Assembly: GCF_009765905.1 (NCBI RefSeq)
Contig: NZ_LMUO01000019.1
Location: forward strand, 1,036,292-1,100,291
DNA: 64,000 nucleotides
Direction: 5' to 3'
From: Mucilaginibacter sp. L196
GTDB lineage: Bacteria > Bacteroidota > Bacteroidia > Sphingobacteriales > Sphingobacteriaceae
In this document: positions 17,367 to 26,800 of the stretch, one piece after another
How the letters are laid out: each line of letters begins with the position of its first letter
How positions within the stretch are numbered: the first letter of the stretch is position 1
Program-made: the position numbers and the translations under genes
Notes under the pieces: model-generated
Told to the model about the DNA's origin: nothing
What the model saw: the letters and a program-made list of their open reading frames with translations, nothing else
Databases searched by the model: none

Positions 17367-18675
17367 ATGCATTTTCTTTTTTGTACGCTAACCACATATA
17401 AAGCGGTACACCCAGCATCAGCATTAAAAAGCCATAGTATACGGCATCCTTACCGGTTCCGGCAATCATCCACATGGTATAAGCGAAAGCCAAAAAAGTA
17501 AGGATAAGAGCGGCTGTCCATCCACCGGTTATCTTTTTTCTGGCGCGGATAATAGGGTAGGCGGCTACTGAAAAAAGAAAGGGTATGAGCGAGGTTAATA
17601 CGGCGAACAATAAGAAGAATTTAAACTGCTCAACCAAACCTTTTGTATAATTCATGCAGATGAAAATGGAGATCATGAGGGCGTTTATCAGGATACCAAA
17701 ATAGGGTACGCCTTTTTTATTGAGTTTACCGAATGGAATAGGAAATAATTTATCTTTTGCAGTGGCGTAAGGCACTTGCCCTTGTACTAATATCCATCCG
17801 TTTAAAGCACCAAAAGCTGAAATAGCAACACCTGCACTTACCCAGTACCGGGCGCTATTACCGTAGATGATTACCGCAGCATCAGCATATGGAGTAACCG
17901 AATGCTCTAATACTTTTGCGGGGATAAGGCCCATAACACTAAAGCTGCCTAAAATGTAAACCGCTGCGGCAATAAATAACCCTAAGATTGTTGCTTTAGA
18001 AATAATCTTCCCCGGATCTTCCACACTACCTGCGGGGATGGTAGCGCTCTCTATACCCATGTACGAAAACATAGTCATAGCGCCGGTTATACCAATAGCG
18101 CTTAATACAGAACCGCCACTGGTGTTAAATGGAAGGAAATATTTAAATTTTATAAAAAATAAACCACCTACGGCAACAAGTAACAACGGCGTAATTTTTA
18201 AAATAGTGGTGGTTAATTGCACTTTTCCGGTGGTGACAACCCCAAGACTATTGATATAAGTAAGTAACCAAACAGTACACAAGCCAGTACCGACCGCAAC
18301 AAAGCCGTTTGTGATTAAAATAGGGAAGAAGGTACTCATTGCACCAATAAATGAAATTGTGATAGCCGTTAGCCCACCGCAATTGGATATAAAATATCCC
18401 CATGCCATCAGGAAACCCGCGAAATCACCAAGGCCGCTTTGTGAGTAGGCGTAAGGGCCACCTGTACCGTGAGGTAACAACTTACTCAGGTTGGCAAAAA
18501 CCTTTGCCAAAAAGAATGATCCGATACCCGAAAACAACCAGCCTAACAATCCCACGCTGCCGAACGATGCCATGGCTGCTGGCATTAAAAACACCCCCGC
18601 ACCAATCATATTGCCTACAACCAATGAGGTGCTTGTCCATAGTCCAAGTTTGTTTTTTGTTGAGGGTTCGGCCAT
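17365..18675 (-). CDS. APC-family amino acid permease/antiporter
   Basis: A 436-aa integral membrane protein with about 12 hydrophobic helices. The first helix carries VVGNMIGAGVFLMPAAMA, the glycine-rich substrate-binding break of APC transporters, and GIESATIPAGSVEDP follows helix 6. The AdiC/PotE/CadB branch is the best match in length and motif, so an amino acid or amine substrate is likely. It stands alone between two terminators. Confidence 0.85.
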   Translation of the reverse strand: MAEPSTKNKLGLWTSTSLVVGNMIGAGVFLMPAAMASFGSVGLLGWLFSGIGSFFLAKVFANLSKLLPHGTGGPYAYSQSGLGDFAGFLMAWGYFISNCGGLTAITISFIGAMSTFFPILITNGFVAVGTGLCTVWLLTYINSLGVVTTGKVQLTTTILKITPLLLVAVGGLFFIKFKYFLPFNTSGGSVLSAIGITGAMTMFSYMGIESATIPAGSVEDPGKIISKATILGLFIAAAVYILGSFSVMGLIPAKVLEHSVTPYADAAVIIYGNSARYWVSAGVAISAFGALNGWILVQGQVPYATAKDKLFPIPFGKLNKKGVPYFGILINALMISIFICMNYTKGLVEQFKFFLLFAVLTSLIPFLFSVAAYPIIRARKKITGGWTAALILTFLAFAYTMWMIAGTGKDAVYYGFLMLMLGVPLYMWLAYKKENA

Positions 18676-18742
18676 GTTGTTTAATTGAATATCGGAATTT
18701 ATTGATTTTCCTTTAATTAATTAAACTTTTACCACCGTAAAA

Positions 18743-18774
18743 AAACCGCAAGCCAATTGAATGCCTTGCGGTTT
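18743..18774 (-). terminator. Terminator downstream of the SnoaL-like gene
   Basis: AAACCGCAAG (18743-18752) and CTTGCGGTTT (18765-18774) form a ten-pair perfect stem with a 12-base loop. On the minus strand it is followed by a T run, so it ends the minus-strand gene at 18820. Confidence 0.85.
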
Positions 18775-18819
18775 ATGAGATAATCAACTAATCTCTAATT
18801 ATAAATCTCTATTCTATAA

Positions 18820-19236
18820 TTACGCCTCTATTTCAGCACCTATTTGCTTTAGGATGCCTAATTCGTCTGAGCTTCCCCAGCGTTCAATCATTTTGCCGTT
18901 TTTAAACTTACTTATTTGTAAGCCGCGTGCTTTTATTTTTTTACCTGTTGCGGATATGCCATTGAAGTCGCCTTTATGCGTGCCGGTCAGGGTGTAGGCA
19001 AAGGCTACGTTATCTTCATCAGCCACCAATTGTTCAACCTCTATTTTCATATCAGGGAAAGCAGTATGCAGCATGGTGAAAAAATCGATATATCCTTGCG
19101 GACCTTTTGCCTGACCCGGAGCCGGATCATTTTCAATTACATCTTCAGAAACCAGGTCTTTTAATTTTTCAAGTTTACCGCTATTAATAGCTTCTCCAAA
19201 CTTTTTTTGTGCTTCAATATTTGCTTGCTTGCTCAT
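18820..19236 (-). CDS. SnoaL-like ester cyclase family protein
   Basis: A 138-aa NTF2-like protein with the ester-cyclase pattern: FGEAINSGKLEKLKDLVSEDVIENDPAPGQAKGPQGYIDFFTMLHTAFPDMKIEVEQLVADEDNVAFAYTLTGTHKGDFNGI, then KARGLQISKFKNGKMIERWGSSDELGILKQIG. The pair of acidic residues near DPAPG and the W-G-x-x-D tail are typical. Many such proteins act on small cyclic metabolites, but this substrate is unknown. It has its own terminator and is monocistronic. Confidence 0.8.
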   Translation of the reverse strand: MSKQANIEAQKKFGEAINSGKLEKLKDLVSEDVIENDPAPGQAKGPQGYIDFFTMLHTAFPDMKIEVEQLVADEDNVAFAYTLTGTHKGDFNGISATGKKIKARGLQISKFKNGKMIERWGSSDELGILKQIGAEIEA

Positions 19237-19321
19237 GGTAGTTAAATTTATTTACAATAAACTATCAAAGGCAGTGCCGCTAATATCGTTGCTTAAAATA
19301 AACTTAAAACCTCAAAGAATA

Positions 19322-19705
19322 TCAGAGGACTAACTGGCTAAATAACCTATTTGTAGTTTCTTCCGCATCAACACATAAACCCGGGTGTACTTTTGATGTT
19401 TGTAACACCGTACTGCGTGTAGCCGTTAACCAACGGAAACGCGACGGCATATCTAATTTAGCAATAGGACCGCCATGCGCATCGGCGGAACAAATGCGCT
19501 CAAAAGAACACATATGTTCCTTCAATTCGTCCATGTCCAGGTAATCAGAGAAGGCTTGTAAACGTTGTACATCTAATATGTACAACATCTTCAAATATTT
19601 CTGTTTGGCACAATACAGGATAATCCCGATGTTCAGGAATTCCTCGCGTTCAACCCTTGGCATCACGCGTATTACGGCGTACTCAAATAGGGTTCTGTTG
19701 TGCAT
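19322..19705 (-). CDS. DUF3037 family protein
   Basis: A 127-aa protein with the DUF3037 pattern: FEYAVIRVMPRVEREEFLNIGIILYCAKQKYL, LDVQRLQAFSDY and PSRFRWLTATRSTVLQTSKVHPGLC. Function unknown. It overlaps the end of the HipA-like kinase gene by 23 bases, a pairing that recurs in many bacteria, so the two products probably work together. Whether it restrains, targets or is phosphorylated by the kinase is open. Confidence 0.85.
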   Translation of the reverse strand: MHNRTLFEYAVIRVMPRVEREEFLNIGIILYCAKQKYLKMLYILDVQRLQAFSDYLDMDELKEHMCSFERICSADAHGGPIAKLDMPSRFRWLTATRSTVLQTSKVHPGLCVDAEETTNRLFSQLVL

Positions 19706-20465
19706 GTTGAGCTTCGTTTACAAAAACAGCTGAGTTTGCTATCCTTGTTATTAAAAAATGCGCATAGGCTGCACGATGTTCTGCCACTGATTCAAACTCA
19801 TCAACCAGCCATTCATCGGGTATTAAATCTACAATATCATTAATAACACTATCGGTAAGAATGGTGCGGAATTCGGCATCAACTTCATTCATTTCGGTAG
19901 CTTGAGATAACAATACATGATCCTTTACCTGTACAAAGGGGCGTTTTGCCTGTTCTTCCCAGTTATGCCAAGAGTGGTGGAAATATAATGCCGCGCCATG
20001 ATCTATCAGCCATAATTCTTTATGCCATACCAACATATTAGTATTTCGGGCTGTGCGGTCGACATTAGTTAACAAACAATCCATCCACACAATTTGGGAA
20101 GCTAGTTTGGTATCTACTTTGGTAACTGTAGCATCGAAAGTGATTGCACCTTGCAAATAATGCAGGGCAAGGTTTAACCCTACACTAGCTTTTAACAAGT
20201 CTTGTATTTCCTCATCAGGTTCGGTACGTCCGAAGGCCTCATCTAAATAAGCGAAGACAACTTCAGGTACTTTAAAGCCAAGCTTGCGTGCGATTTCGCA
20301 GCCGATAAATTCCGCTATCAGTGCTTTAGTCCCCTGACCGGCACCTCGAAATTTCAGTACGTATAAAAAGCCATCGTCTGCTTCGGCAATAGCGGGTAGG
20401 GAGCCTCCTTCGCGTAGAGGCGTTACATACCGGGTTACATTAACAGTTCGTAAAATATCCTGCAT
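19683..20465 (-). CDS. HipA-like kinase domain protein
   Basis: A 260-aa stand-alone kinase of the HipA-related group. YVLKFRGAGQGTKALIAEFIGCEIARKLG carries the ATP-site Lys and Glu helix. MDCLLTNVDRTARNTNML holds the catalytic Asp/Asn loop, and LWLIDHGAALYF the DFG-like metal-binding Asp. It lacks the N-terminal HipA subdomain and there is no HipB-type repressor gene beside it. Its partner is the overlapping DUF3037 gene. A toxin-like or signalling role is conceivable; substrate unknown. Confidence 0.82.
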   Translation of the reverse strand: MQDILRTVNVTRYVTPLREGGSLPAIAEADDGFLYVLKFRGAGQGTKALIAEFIGCEIARKLGFKVPEVVFAYLDEAFGRTEPDEEIQDLLKASVGLNLALHYLQGAITFDATVTKVDTKLASQIVWMDCLLTNVDRTARNTNMLVWHKELWLIDHGAALYFHHSWHNWEEQAKRPFVQVKDHVLLSQATEMNEVDAEFRTILTDSVINDIVDLIPDEWLVDEFESVAEHRAAYAHFLITRIANSAVFVNEAQHAQQNPI

Positions 20466-20600
20466 AATTCAGGATACTAAATTGCGATTTATTTTATGCA
20501 GATTATAATTTAGATTACAATCCTGGTTTGGAGGTACTGTTAACAATATAAATATCTTCATTCTTTGTAAGTACCATATTTTGTATATTTTTAAGCCATA

Positions 20601-21965
20601 ATGGAAATCGTTAAAGACAATAAAAAAACCATCTGGGCATGGTGCATGTTCGATTGGGCAAATCAATCTTATAATATGGTGATCACAACAACCATATTCC
20701 CTTTTTATTACGTGTACTACACCACATGGCACAACCCTAATGGTGACGTTGTTACTTTTTTTGGGCATAAGTTCGTTAACACTGTATTATCAAATTTTGT
20801 ATTGGGGATTGCTTATTTGATCATTGTGTTAATGCTGCCGATACTTACCTCAATTGCCGATTACAAAGGGAATAAAAAAAGCTATCTGCAATTTTTTACC
20901 TGGCTTGGTGCATTATCGTGTGCAGGACTGTTCTTTTTTAAACCCGTTGAGCATGGGATCCCATCACTTGAAATGCCGCTAATATTTTTTGCACTTGCAT
21001 GTATAGGTTATTGCGGTGGTTTTGTTTTTTATAATTCTTATTTGCCGCAAATTGCTTCAGAAGCTAAACAAGATAGTGTGAGTGCAAAGGGATTTATATA
21101 TGGCTACGTAGGGAGCCTTGTTGTTCAAATGTGCTGTTTAGCCATTGTAGAGAAACCTGAATGGTTTGGTATCGACCCTAAAAATGATTCTTTACCCGCG
21201 CGTATTACTTTTATTATCGTATTTGTTTGGTGGATGGGTTTTTCTATTATTCCATTCAGGTTATTACCTAAAGGTGAACCCAATCCCGGTAAACATAATT
21301 ATAACGTATTAACAGGCGGTTTTAAAGAATTAATAAAAGTATTCCAAAAGGTAAAAACTATGCCACTGCTTCGCCGGTTTTTATCATCATTCTTTTTTTA
21401 CTCTGTCGGAGTTCAAACTATTATGCTGGTAGCCGCACAGTTTGCATCAAAAGAATTGCATATGCCTGATGATACACTAATCATTATTATTCTTATTATT
21501 TATGTGGTAGGCGTTGTCGGGGCTGCAGGTATTTCCAAACTATCAGAAAAATATGGTAATGTGCGTACGTTGGTTTGGGTAGTAGGTGTTTGGACGATAT
21601 TATGCCTTTCCGTTTATTTTATTACCAGTATTCCTGAGTTTTTTGTTGCCGCGGTAATAGTTGGTGCGGTAATGGGCGGTGTGCAAGCTATATCGAGATC
21701 AACTTACTCAAAATACCTGCCGCAAAATATTCCCGACACGGCATCATACTTCAGTTTTTATGATGTTACAGAAAAAAGTGCGATAGTAGTAGGTTTGCTT
21801 TGTTTTTCTCTTGTTGAAGCCATTAGCCACGAAATGCGTATAGCTGCACTTACGCTTGATCTATTCTTCCTGATAGGTTTCGGCTTATTAATTTCATTAT
21901 TTTATGCTGAAAAGAAAAAGAAGAATTTGCCAACTGCACCGCAGGCGGAGCTGATAGAGATTTAG
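20601..21965 (+). CDS. MFS transporter, UMF1 (Atg22-like) family
   Basis: A 454-aa membrane protein with about 12 helices. The opening IWAWCMFDWANQSYNMVITTTIFPFYY is diagnostic of the UMF1/Atg22-like branch (A-W-x-x-Y/F-D-x-A-N-S). GVVGAAGISKLSEKYGN resembles the MFS cytoplasmic loop, and GGVQAISRSTYSKYLP follows. It probably exports a small metabolite. It stands alone and its last four bases overlap the convergent unknown gene. Confidence 0.88.
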   Translation: MEIVKDNKKTIWAWCMFDWANQSYNMVITTTIFPFYYVYYTTWHNPNGDVVTFFGHKFVNTVLSNFVLGIAYLIIVLMLPILTSIADYKGNKKSYLQFFTWLGALSCAGLFFFKPVEHGIPSLEMPLIFFALACIGYCGGFVFYNSYLPQIASEAKQDSVSAKGFIYGYVGSLVVQMCCLAIVEKPEWFGIDPKNDSLPARITFIIVFVWWMGFSIIPFRLLPKGEPNPGKHNYNVLTGGFKELIKVFQKVKTMPLLRRFLSSFFFYSVGVQTIMLVAAQFASKELHMPDDTLIIIILIIYVVGVVGAAGISKLSEKYGNVRTLVWVVGVWTILCLSVYFITSIPEFFVAAVIVGAVMGGVQAISRSTYSKYLPQNIPDTASYFSFYDVTEKSAIVVGLLCFSLVEAISHEMRIAALTLDLFFLIGFGLLISLFYAEKKKKNLPTAPQAELIEI

Positions 21966-22393
21966 TTATAGATATATCGCAATGTGATACTTGTTGAGCC
22001 CCCTTTTGGATTGAAGAAGGCTCCAATCTCGCCCCATGGGTACTTTCTTTTTGTACCTATTTGTTGGGTTAACCAGTTGTTATATTTATCCAATCTTTTC
22101 AATTCTTTTTCTTGTGACCAATTGTCCCAGTTATCATCAGGTGAGTAATCAAATCCAAATATTATTGAATGGAGTTGTTCATGATTGAAAATTAAAATAA
22201 AATTAAAGCTGGAATCTCCGATATCAATATTTTTAATGTAATAATGCGTATAGCCATTTTCCATATCATTAATTGAAATATTCTCTTTGCCAAAAAAACT
22301 GATTAATTGCTCTTTTGTAGTGAATTTGGATATTCTAAAACGCTCAGAGATATTTATTTCTCCTTTATATCTGTCAATGATTTTATTTGTCAA
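21962..22393 (-). CDS. Hypothetical protein, 143 aa
   Basis: No family recognised. The protein is soluble, rich in Ile, Asn and aromatic residues, with no signal peptide or membrane helix, and contains the pattern FGFDYSPDDNWDNWSQEKELKRLDKYNNWL. Its AT-rich composition is higher than that of its neighbours, which may reflect a low-expressed or recently gained gene. It converges on the MFS gene with a four-base overlap. Size and composition resemble accessory immunity-type proteins but nothing confirms that. Confidence 0.55.
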   Translation of the reverse strand: MTNKIIDRYKGEINISERFRISKFTTKEQLISFFGKENISINDMENGYTHYYIKNIDIGDSSFNFILIFNHEQLHSIIFGFDYSPDDNWDNWSQEKELKRLDKYNNWLTQQIGTKRKYPWGEIGAFFNPKGGSTSITLRYIYN

Positions 22394-22485
22394 AACAGTA
22401 TCTGTTATTAATTACTCAAAAATATAAATCTTATTAGGTTATCAATATATCATATTACCCAAACTTTTTCTGAAATTAGCTGCCG

Positions 22486-23214
22486 ATGAATTTAGAATTG
22501 TTTATTCCCTGTTTTGTTGATCAACTTTACCCTGAAACCGCATTTAATACTGTCAAAGTATTGGAAAAAGCAGGTTGCAAGGTGAATTATAACCCCAACC
22601 AAACTTGCTGCGGTCAGCCTGCATTTAATGCCGGTTTTTGGGATGAGGCTAAAACGATAGGCAGCAAATTTCTAAATGATTTTCCAGAGGAGAGCGTTAT
22701 CGTAACGCCGTCGGCCTCGTGTACAGGTATGGTGAAGAGCTATTATAATGATTTATTCACTAATACGGTTCTGCACAATAAATGTAGGGCAATACAGGGT
22801 AACATATATGAGTTGTCGGATTTCCTGGTGAATATATTGCAGTTTGATTATTTCGGAGCGGAGCTGGAAGGACGCGCGGTGTATCACGATAGCTGTAGTG
22901 CATTGCGTGAGTGCAAGATCAAAGAAGAGCCAAGACAATTATTGTCAAAAGTTTTAGGTCTTGAATTAGTTGAGCTAAAGGATAATGATACCTGTTGTGG
23001 TTTTGGCGGTACTTTTGCCGTTAAGTTTGAAGCCATTTCAACCGCGATGGCACAGCAAAAAGTGGATAATGCCTTAGCTGTGGGCGCTGAATATATTATC
23101 AGTACTGATGCTTCCTGCCTGTTACAATTACAGGGCTATATCGATAAAAACGCGCTCCCAATAAAAACGATGCATTTGGCAGATGTATTGGCACATGGTT
23201 GGGGTAACGTGTAA
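22486..23214 (+). CDS. lutA: LutA/GlpC-type (Fe-S)-binding CCG-domain protein
   Basis: A 242-aa protein with two CCG domains: PCFVDQLYP...NPNQTCCGQPAFN and YHDSCSALRE...DNDTCCGFGGTFAV, with the second Cys-rich pair around ASCTG and DASCLLQL. This is the arrangement of LutA (YkgE), one of three subunits for L-lactate oxidation. No lutB or lutC is adjacent. Electron transfer or heterodisulfide-like chemistry is expected. The gene stands alone in this window. Confidence 0.82.
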   Translation: MNLELFIPCFVDQLYPETAFNTVKVLEKAGCKVNYNPNQTCCGQPAFNAGFWDEAKTIGSKFLNDFPEESVIVTPSASCTGMVKSYYNDLFTNTVLHNKCRAIQGNIYELSDFLVNILQFDYFGAELEGRAVYHDSCSALRECKIKEEPRQLLSKVLGLELVELKDNDTCCGFGGTFAVKFEAISTAMAQQKVDNALAVGAEYIISTDASCLLQLQGYIDKNALPIKTMHLADVLAHGWGNV

Positions 23215-23273
23215 ATATTTCTTCCCATTTTATCAATTGTTTTAGATAGCTTTACGTAAAAGGCTATTAAACA

Positions 23274-23912
23274 ATGACAAAATCTAACCTAACCATCGCC
23301 AAACTCTATTTATTGCTCATAGCTGTTTTAGGCTGCTTCTCATTATTAACACAATTTTATTTAAGTATTGAGAGTGGTTTGGCCCCGCCGCATATTGTGT
23401 TTTTTAGATACTTTGCTTACTTTACCATAACTACCAATATACTTGTAACCATAATCAGTGTTATGCTTTTGCTTGCGCCTAACTCTCGTTTAGGTGAATT
23501 TCTTGGTCGACAAAAAACACTGACCGCGACAACATCTTATATACTGGTTGTAGGAATCATCTACAATGTTTTACTGCGTATTATATGGAAGCCAGAAGGC
23601 CTGCAATTAATTGTGAATGAATTACTGCATGCTGTTATTCCGATTCTTTTTTTAATCTACTGGCTGATTTTTGTTAGGAAAGATGAACTAAAATGGAATA
23701 GTGTATGGCCGTGGTTATTATATCCAATCATATATACTATTTATGTATTCATTTTTGGTGCGATCACTGGCTTTTATCCATATCATTTTATTGATCTCGC
23801 TCAATTGGGGCTTAAGACTACTATAATCAATGCTTGTGGTATCACCTTATTCTTTATCGCTATTTCTTTATTATTAGTCGGGATAAGCAAGCTGTATAAA
23901 AAGCCGGTTTGA
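23274..23912 (+). CDS. Pr6Pr-type integral membrane protein
   Basis: A 212-aa protein with six hydrophobic helices; FRYFAYFTITTNILVTIISVMLL, HAVIPILFLIYWLIF and YPIIYTIYVFIFGAITGFYPYHFID match the bacterial Pr6Pr membrane family. No biochemical role is known for the family. It has a conserved tryptophan/proline loop (WPWLLYP) between helices. It is followed by a small unknown gene. Confidence 0.72.
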   Translation: MTKSNLTIAKLYLLLIAVLGCFSLLTQFYLSIESGLAPPHIVFFRYFAYFTITTNILVTIISVMLLLAPNSRLGEFLGRQKTLTATTSYILVVGIIYNVLLRIIWKPEGLQLIVNELLHAVIPILFLIYWLIFVRKDELKWNSVWPWLLYPIIYTIYVFIFGAITGFYPYHFIDLAQLGLKTTIINACGITLFFIAISLLLVGISKLYKKPV

Positions 23913-23955
23913 ATATAATAATGATTCTGCGGTATAATTGTTGCGCATATTTAAT

Positions 23956-24183
23956 ATGCATCCTTACCAAAGTTTAAATCACGACACCGGCGTCATCGCC
24001 TATCAAAATGGACCGGATCACATCGCTGTTCAGTTTAAAGATGGAACGATGTATTTATACACCAACAAAAGTGCAGGTAGGGACTCTATCAGCCAAATGA
24101 AAAAACTAGCTAAGGCAGGAGCGGGGCTCACCACCTATATCAATCAGCATGTAAAAGACCGTTACGAGGCTAGAATCAAATAA
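23956..24183 (+). CDS. Small conserved protein resembling KTSC domain
   Basis: A 75-aa protein. HIAVQFKDGTMYLYTNKSAGRDSISQMKKLAKAGAGLTTYINQHVKDRY resembles the KTSC pattern (short beta strands, then a helix ending with a Y-I/N-x-x-I motif), but the match is weak. The ATG at 23956 is used; an earlier reading from a TTG adds six residues. A hairpin follows at 24184. Confidence 0.55.
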   Translation: MHPYQSLNHDTGVIAYQNGPDHIAVQFKDGTMYLYTNKSAGRDSISQMKKLAKAGAGLTTYINQHVKDRYEARIK

Positions 24184-24205
24184 ATTAGTCATTTGGCTGA
24201 CTAAT
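24184..24205 (+). terminator. Hairpin terminator upstream of thrS
   Basis: ATTAGTCA (24184-24191) pairs with TGACTAAT (24198-24205) around TTTGGC, right after the stop codon of the small gene. The tail is only weakly T-rich. Confidence 0.6.
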
Positions 24206-24251
24206 ATTTCGCTAAATAATCATAAATTCGCATCCATAAATAACAGATCAC

Positions 24252-24280
24252 TTTGTAGGTGATTTAATAAATTACATTTT
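24252..24280 (+). promoter_or_regulatory. Candidate promoter of thrS-infC-rpmI-rplT
   Basis: TTTG at 24252-24255, 17-base spacer, then TACATTTT at 24273-24280, a 7-of-8 match to the Bacteroidota -7 box TAnnTTTG. It ends 26 bases before the thrS start. Confidence 0.5.
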
Positions 24281-24306
24281 TTATAAAACATAAATCATAG
24301 TTGTAG

Positions 24307-26232
24307 ATGATTAACATTACACTTCCAGATGGCTCTGTTCGTGAATACGACAAGGGCATCACTTCCGCGCAAATAGCCTTATCAATTTCTGAAGGTTTAG
24401 CAAGAAACGTATTAGCAGCCGAGGTTGACGGTCAGGTTTGGGACTCAACACGCCCGATTGAGCAGGATGCCAAGGTTAAACTATTAACCTGGAATGATAC
24501 CGCAGGTAAATCAACTTTCTGGCATTCATCGGCACACATTATGGCCGAGGCTTTAGAAACACTTTATCCGGGTACAAAATTCGGTATAGGCCCTGCTATT
24601 GAAACCGGCTTTTATTACGATGTTGATTTTGGCGATCGTGAATTTTCTTCAGATGAATTCAAAAAGATCGAAGACAAAATCATTGAATTAGCTAAAGCCA
24701 AAGAAGAATTTATTCGCAAACCGGTTACTAAAGCCGATGCGATTGAATATTTTACCGAGAAAGACGACGAGTATAAGCTCGACTTAATAAAAGACCTGCC
24801 TGATGGTTCAATTACCTTTTATTCACAAGGTGCTTTTACCGATCTGTGCCGCGGGCCGCATATCCCTAACAGTGGTTTCATCAAAGCTGTAAAGCTGATG
24901 AGTGTTGCCGGTGCGTACTGGCGTGGTGATGAGAGCCGCAAGCAGTTAACCCGTATCTACGGTGTAACTTTCCCTAAGGCGAGCGAGCTAACTGACTATC
25001 TGCACATGATAGAGGAAGCTAAAAAACGCGATCACCGTAAATTGGGTAAAGAATTGGAGTTATTTGCTTTCTCTGAAAAAGTGGGCATGGGCTTACCATT
25101 GTGGCTACCAAAAGGTACCGCTTTGCGCCAGCGCTTAACTAATTTTCTTGAAAAAGCACAGGTTAAAGCTGGTTATGAGCAAGTTATTACGCCGCATATC
25201 GGGCATAAAAACCTGTATGTAACATCGGGTCACTACGAAAAATATGGTGCTGATTCTTTTCAGCCTATAAAAACACCGCAGGAAGGTGAGGAGTTCTTCT
25301 TAAAACCAATGAACTGCCCGCATCACTGCGAAATTTATAAAACAAAACCACGCTCATATAAGGATCTTCCGGTTCGTTTGGCTGAGTTTGGTACTGTATA
25401 TCGTTATGAGCAAAGCGGCGAACTGCATGGCCTAACACGTGTTCGTGGGTTCACTCAGGATGACGCGCACTTATTTTGCCGCCCCGATCAGGTTAAAGAG
25501 GAATTTAAAAAGGTAATTGACCTGGTGCTTTATGTATTTAAAGCATTAGGATTTAATGATTATACCGCGCAAATTTCACTTCGCGATCCGGAGAACAAAG
25601 CAAAATATATCGGTACTGATGAAAATTGGGCTTTGGCTGAATCAGCGATAATTGAAGCAGCGGCAGAAAAAGGCTTAAACACTGTAGTTGAATTAGGCGA
25701 AGCGGCATTTTATGGCCCTAAGCTTGATTTTATGGTGAAGGATGCTTTAGGTCGTAAATGGCAGTTAGGTACTATTCAGGTTGATTATAACCTGCCGGAG
25801 CGTTTCGAGCTGGAGTACACTGGCCGCGATAATCAAAAACACCGCCCGGTAATGATCCACCGTGCACCTTTTGGTTCACTGGAGCGTTTTGTGGCTGTGC
25901 TGATAGAGCATTGCGCTGGTAATTTCCCGTTATGGTTATCGCCTGAGCAGTTTGTGATATTACCTATCTCTGAAAAATATGAAGATTATGCAAAAAAACT
26001 TTCAGAATCGTTAAAAGATTCGGATATTTGCGGGCTTATTGATTTCAGGGATGAGAAAATCGGTCGAAAGATACGTGACGCTGAAGTTAAAAAGATCCCA
26101 TATATGCTGATTGTGGGCGAAAAAGAGGCTGCCGAAGGGATGGTTTCTGTACGCAAACACGGTCAGGGAGATTTGGGAAGTATGAGCATAGAAGAATTTA
26201 AGAAACAAATAATTAAAGAAATAACAGTATAA
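24307..26232 (+). CDS. thrS: Threonyl-tRNA synthetase
   Basis: A 641-aa protein of normal length. Residues 1-60 are the TGS domain, about 65-230 the editing domain (HSSAHIMAEALE; the His pair belongs to the zinc-like editing site), and the class II core follows, with LRQRL, MNCPHHCEIY (zinc Cys), FGTVYRYEQSGELHGLTRVRGFTQDDAH and MIHRAPFGSLERF, then the anticodon-binding domain. It charges tRNA-Thr. It heads the thrS-infC-rpmI-rplT cluster found in many bacteria and ends one base before infC. Confidence 0.98.
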   Translation: MINITLPDGSVREYDKGITSAQIALSISEGLARNVLAAEVDGQVWDSTRPIEQDAKVKLLTWNDTAGKSTFWHSSAHIMAEALETLYPGTKFGIGPAIETGFYYDVDFGDREFSSDEFKKIEDKIIELAKAKEEFIRKPVTKADAIEYFTEKDDEYKLDLIKDLPDGSITFYSQGAFTDLCRGPHIPNSGFIKAVKLMSVAGAYWRGDESRKQLTRIYGVTFPKASELTDYLHMIEEAKKRDHRKLGKELELFAFSEKVGMGLPLWLPKGTALRQRLTNFLEKAQVKAGYEQVITPHIGHKNLYVTSGHYEKYGADSFQPIKTPQEGEEFFLKPMNCPHHCEIYKTKPRSYKDLPVRLAEFGTVYRYEQSGELHGLTRVRGFTQDDAHLFCRPDQVKEEFKKVIDLVLYVFKALGFNDYTAQISLRDPENKAKYIGTDENWALAESAIIEAAAEKGLNTVVELGEAAFYGPKLDFMVKDALGRKWQLGTIQVDYNLPERFELEYTGRDNQKHRPVMIHRAPFGSLERFVAVLIEHCAGNFPLWLSPEQFVILPISEKYEDYAKKLSESLKDSDICGLIDFRDEKIGRKIRDAEVKKIPYMLIVGEKEAAEGMVSVRKHGQGDLGSMSIEEFKKQIIKEITV

Positions 26233-26233
26233 C

Positions 26234-26800
26234 TTGGCATTAAACAAACCTTTCAATAGAGGACCAAGGCTTCCTTTCAAGAAGAAAGAAGCTGAACACA
26301 ACATTAATCAATTTATAAAAGCTCCTGAAGTTCGCCTTGTTGGTGATAATGTGGAGCAGGGTGTTTTTTCACTGCGTGATGCGTTAGCCATTGCACAGGA
26401 GCAGGAACTGGACCTTGTAGAGATTTCGCCTAATGCTGTTCCTCCTGTTTGTAAAGTAACAGACTATAATAAGTTTGTTTACGAACAAAAGAAGAAGCTA
26501 AAAGAAATAAAAAGCAATGCCAAGCAAACCGTTATTAAAGAAATAAGGTTTGGGCCGAATACTGATGACCATGACTTTGAATTTAAATTAAAGCATGCGC
26601 AAAAGTTTTTGGAATCTGGCGAAAAGGTAAGGGCTTATGTACACTTTAAAGGCCGTGCAATTGTTTACAAAGAACAAGGCGAGATATTATTGCTGCGTTT
26701 TGCACAGGCATTAGAAGAAGTAGGTAAAGTTGAACAACTGCCAAAGCTTGAAGGAAAACGGATGTTTTTAACCGTAGCCCCAAAAGCAGCTAAGAAATAG
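26234..26800 (+). CDS. infC: Translation initiation factor IF-3
   Basis: A 188-aa protein with the IF-3 N-domain (EHNINQFIKAPEVRLVGDNVEQGVFSLRDALAIAQ), the linker LKEIKSNAKQTVIKEIRFGPNTDDHDFEFKLKHAQKFL and the C-domain (VHFKGRAIVYKEQG). It prevents subunit joining and checks initiator tRNA. The start codon is TTG at 26234: the preceding in-frame codon stretch begins at a TAA (26222-26224) and holds no ATG. Non-AUG starts are usual for infC and part of its autoregulation in other bacteria. Confidence 0.97.
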   Translation: MALNKPFNRGPRLPFKKKEAEHNINQFIKAPEVRLVGDNVEQGVFSLRDALAIAQEQELDLVEISPNAVPPVCKVTDYNKFVYEQKKKLKEIKSNAKQTVIKEIRFGPNTDDHDFEFKLKHAQKFLESGEKVRAYVHFKGRAIVYKEQGEILLLRFAQALEEVGKVEQLPKLEGKRMFLTVAPKAAKK

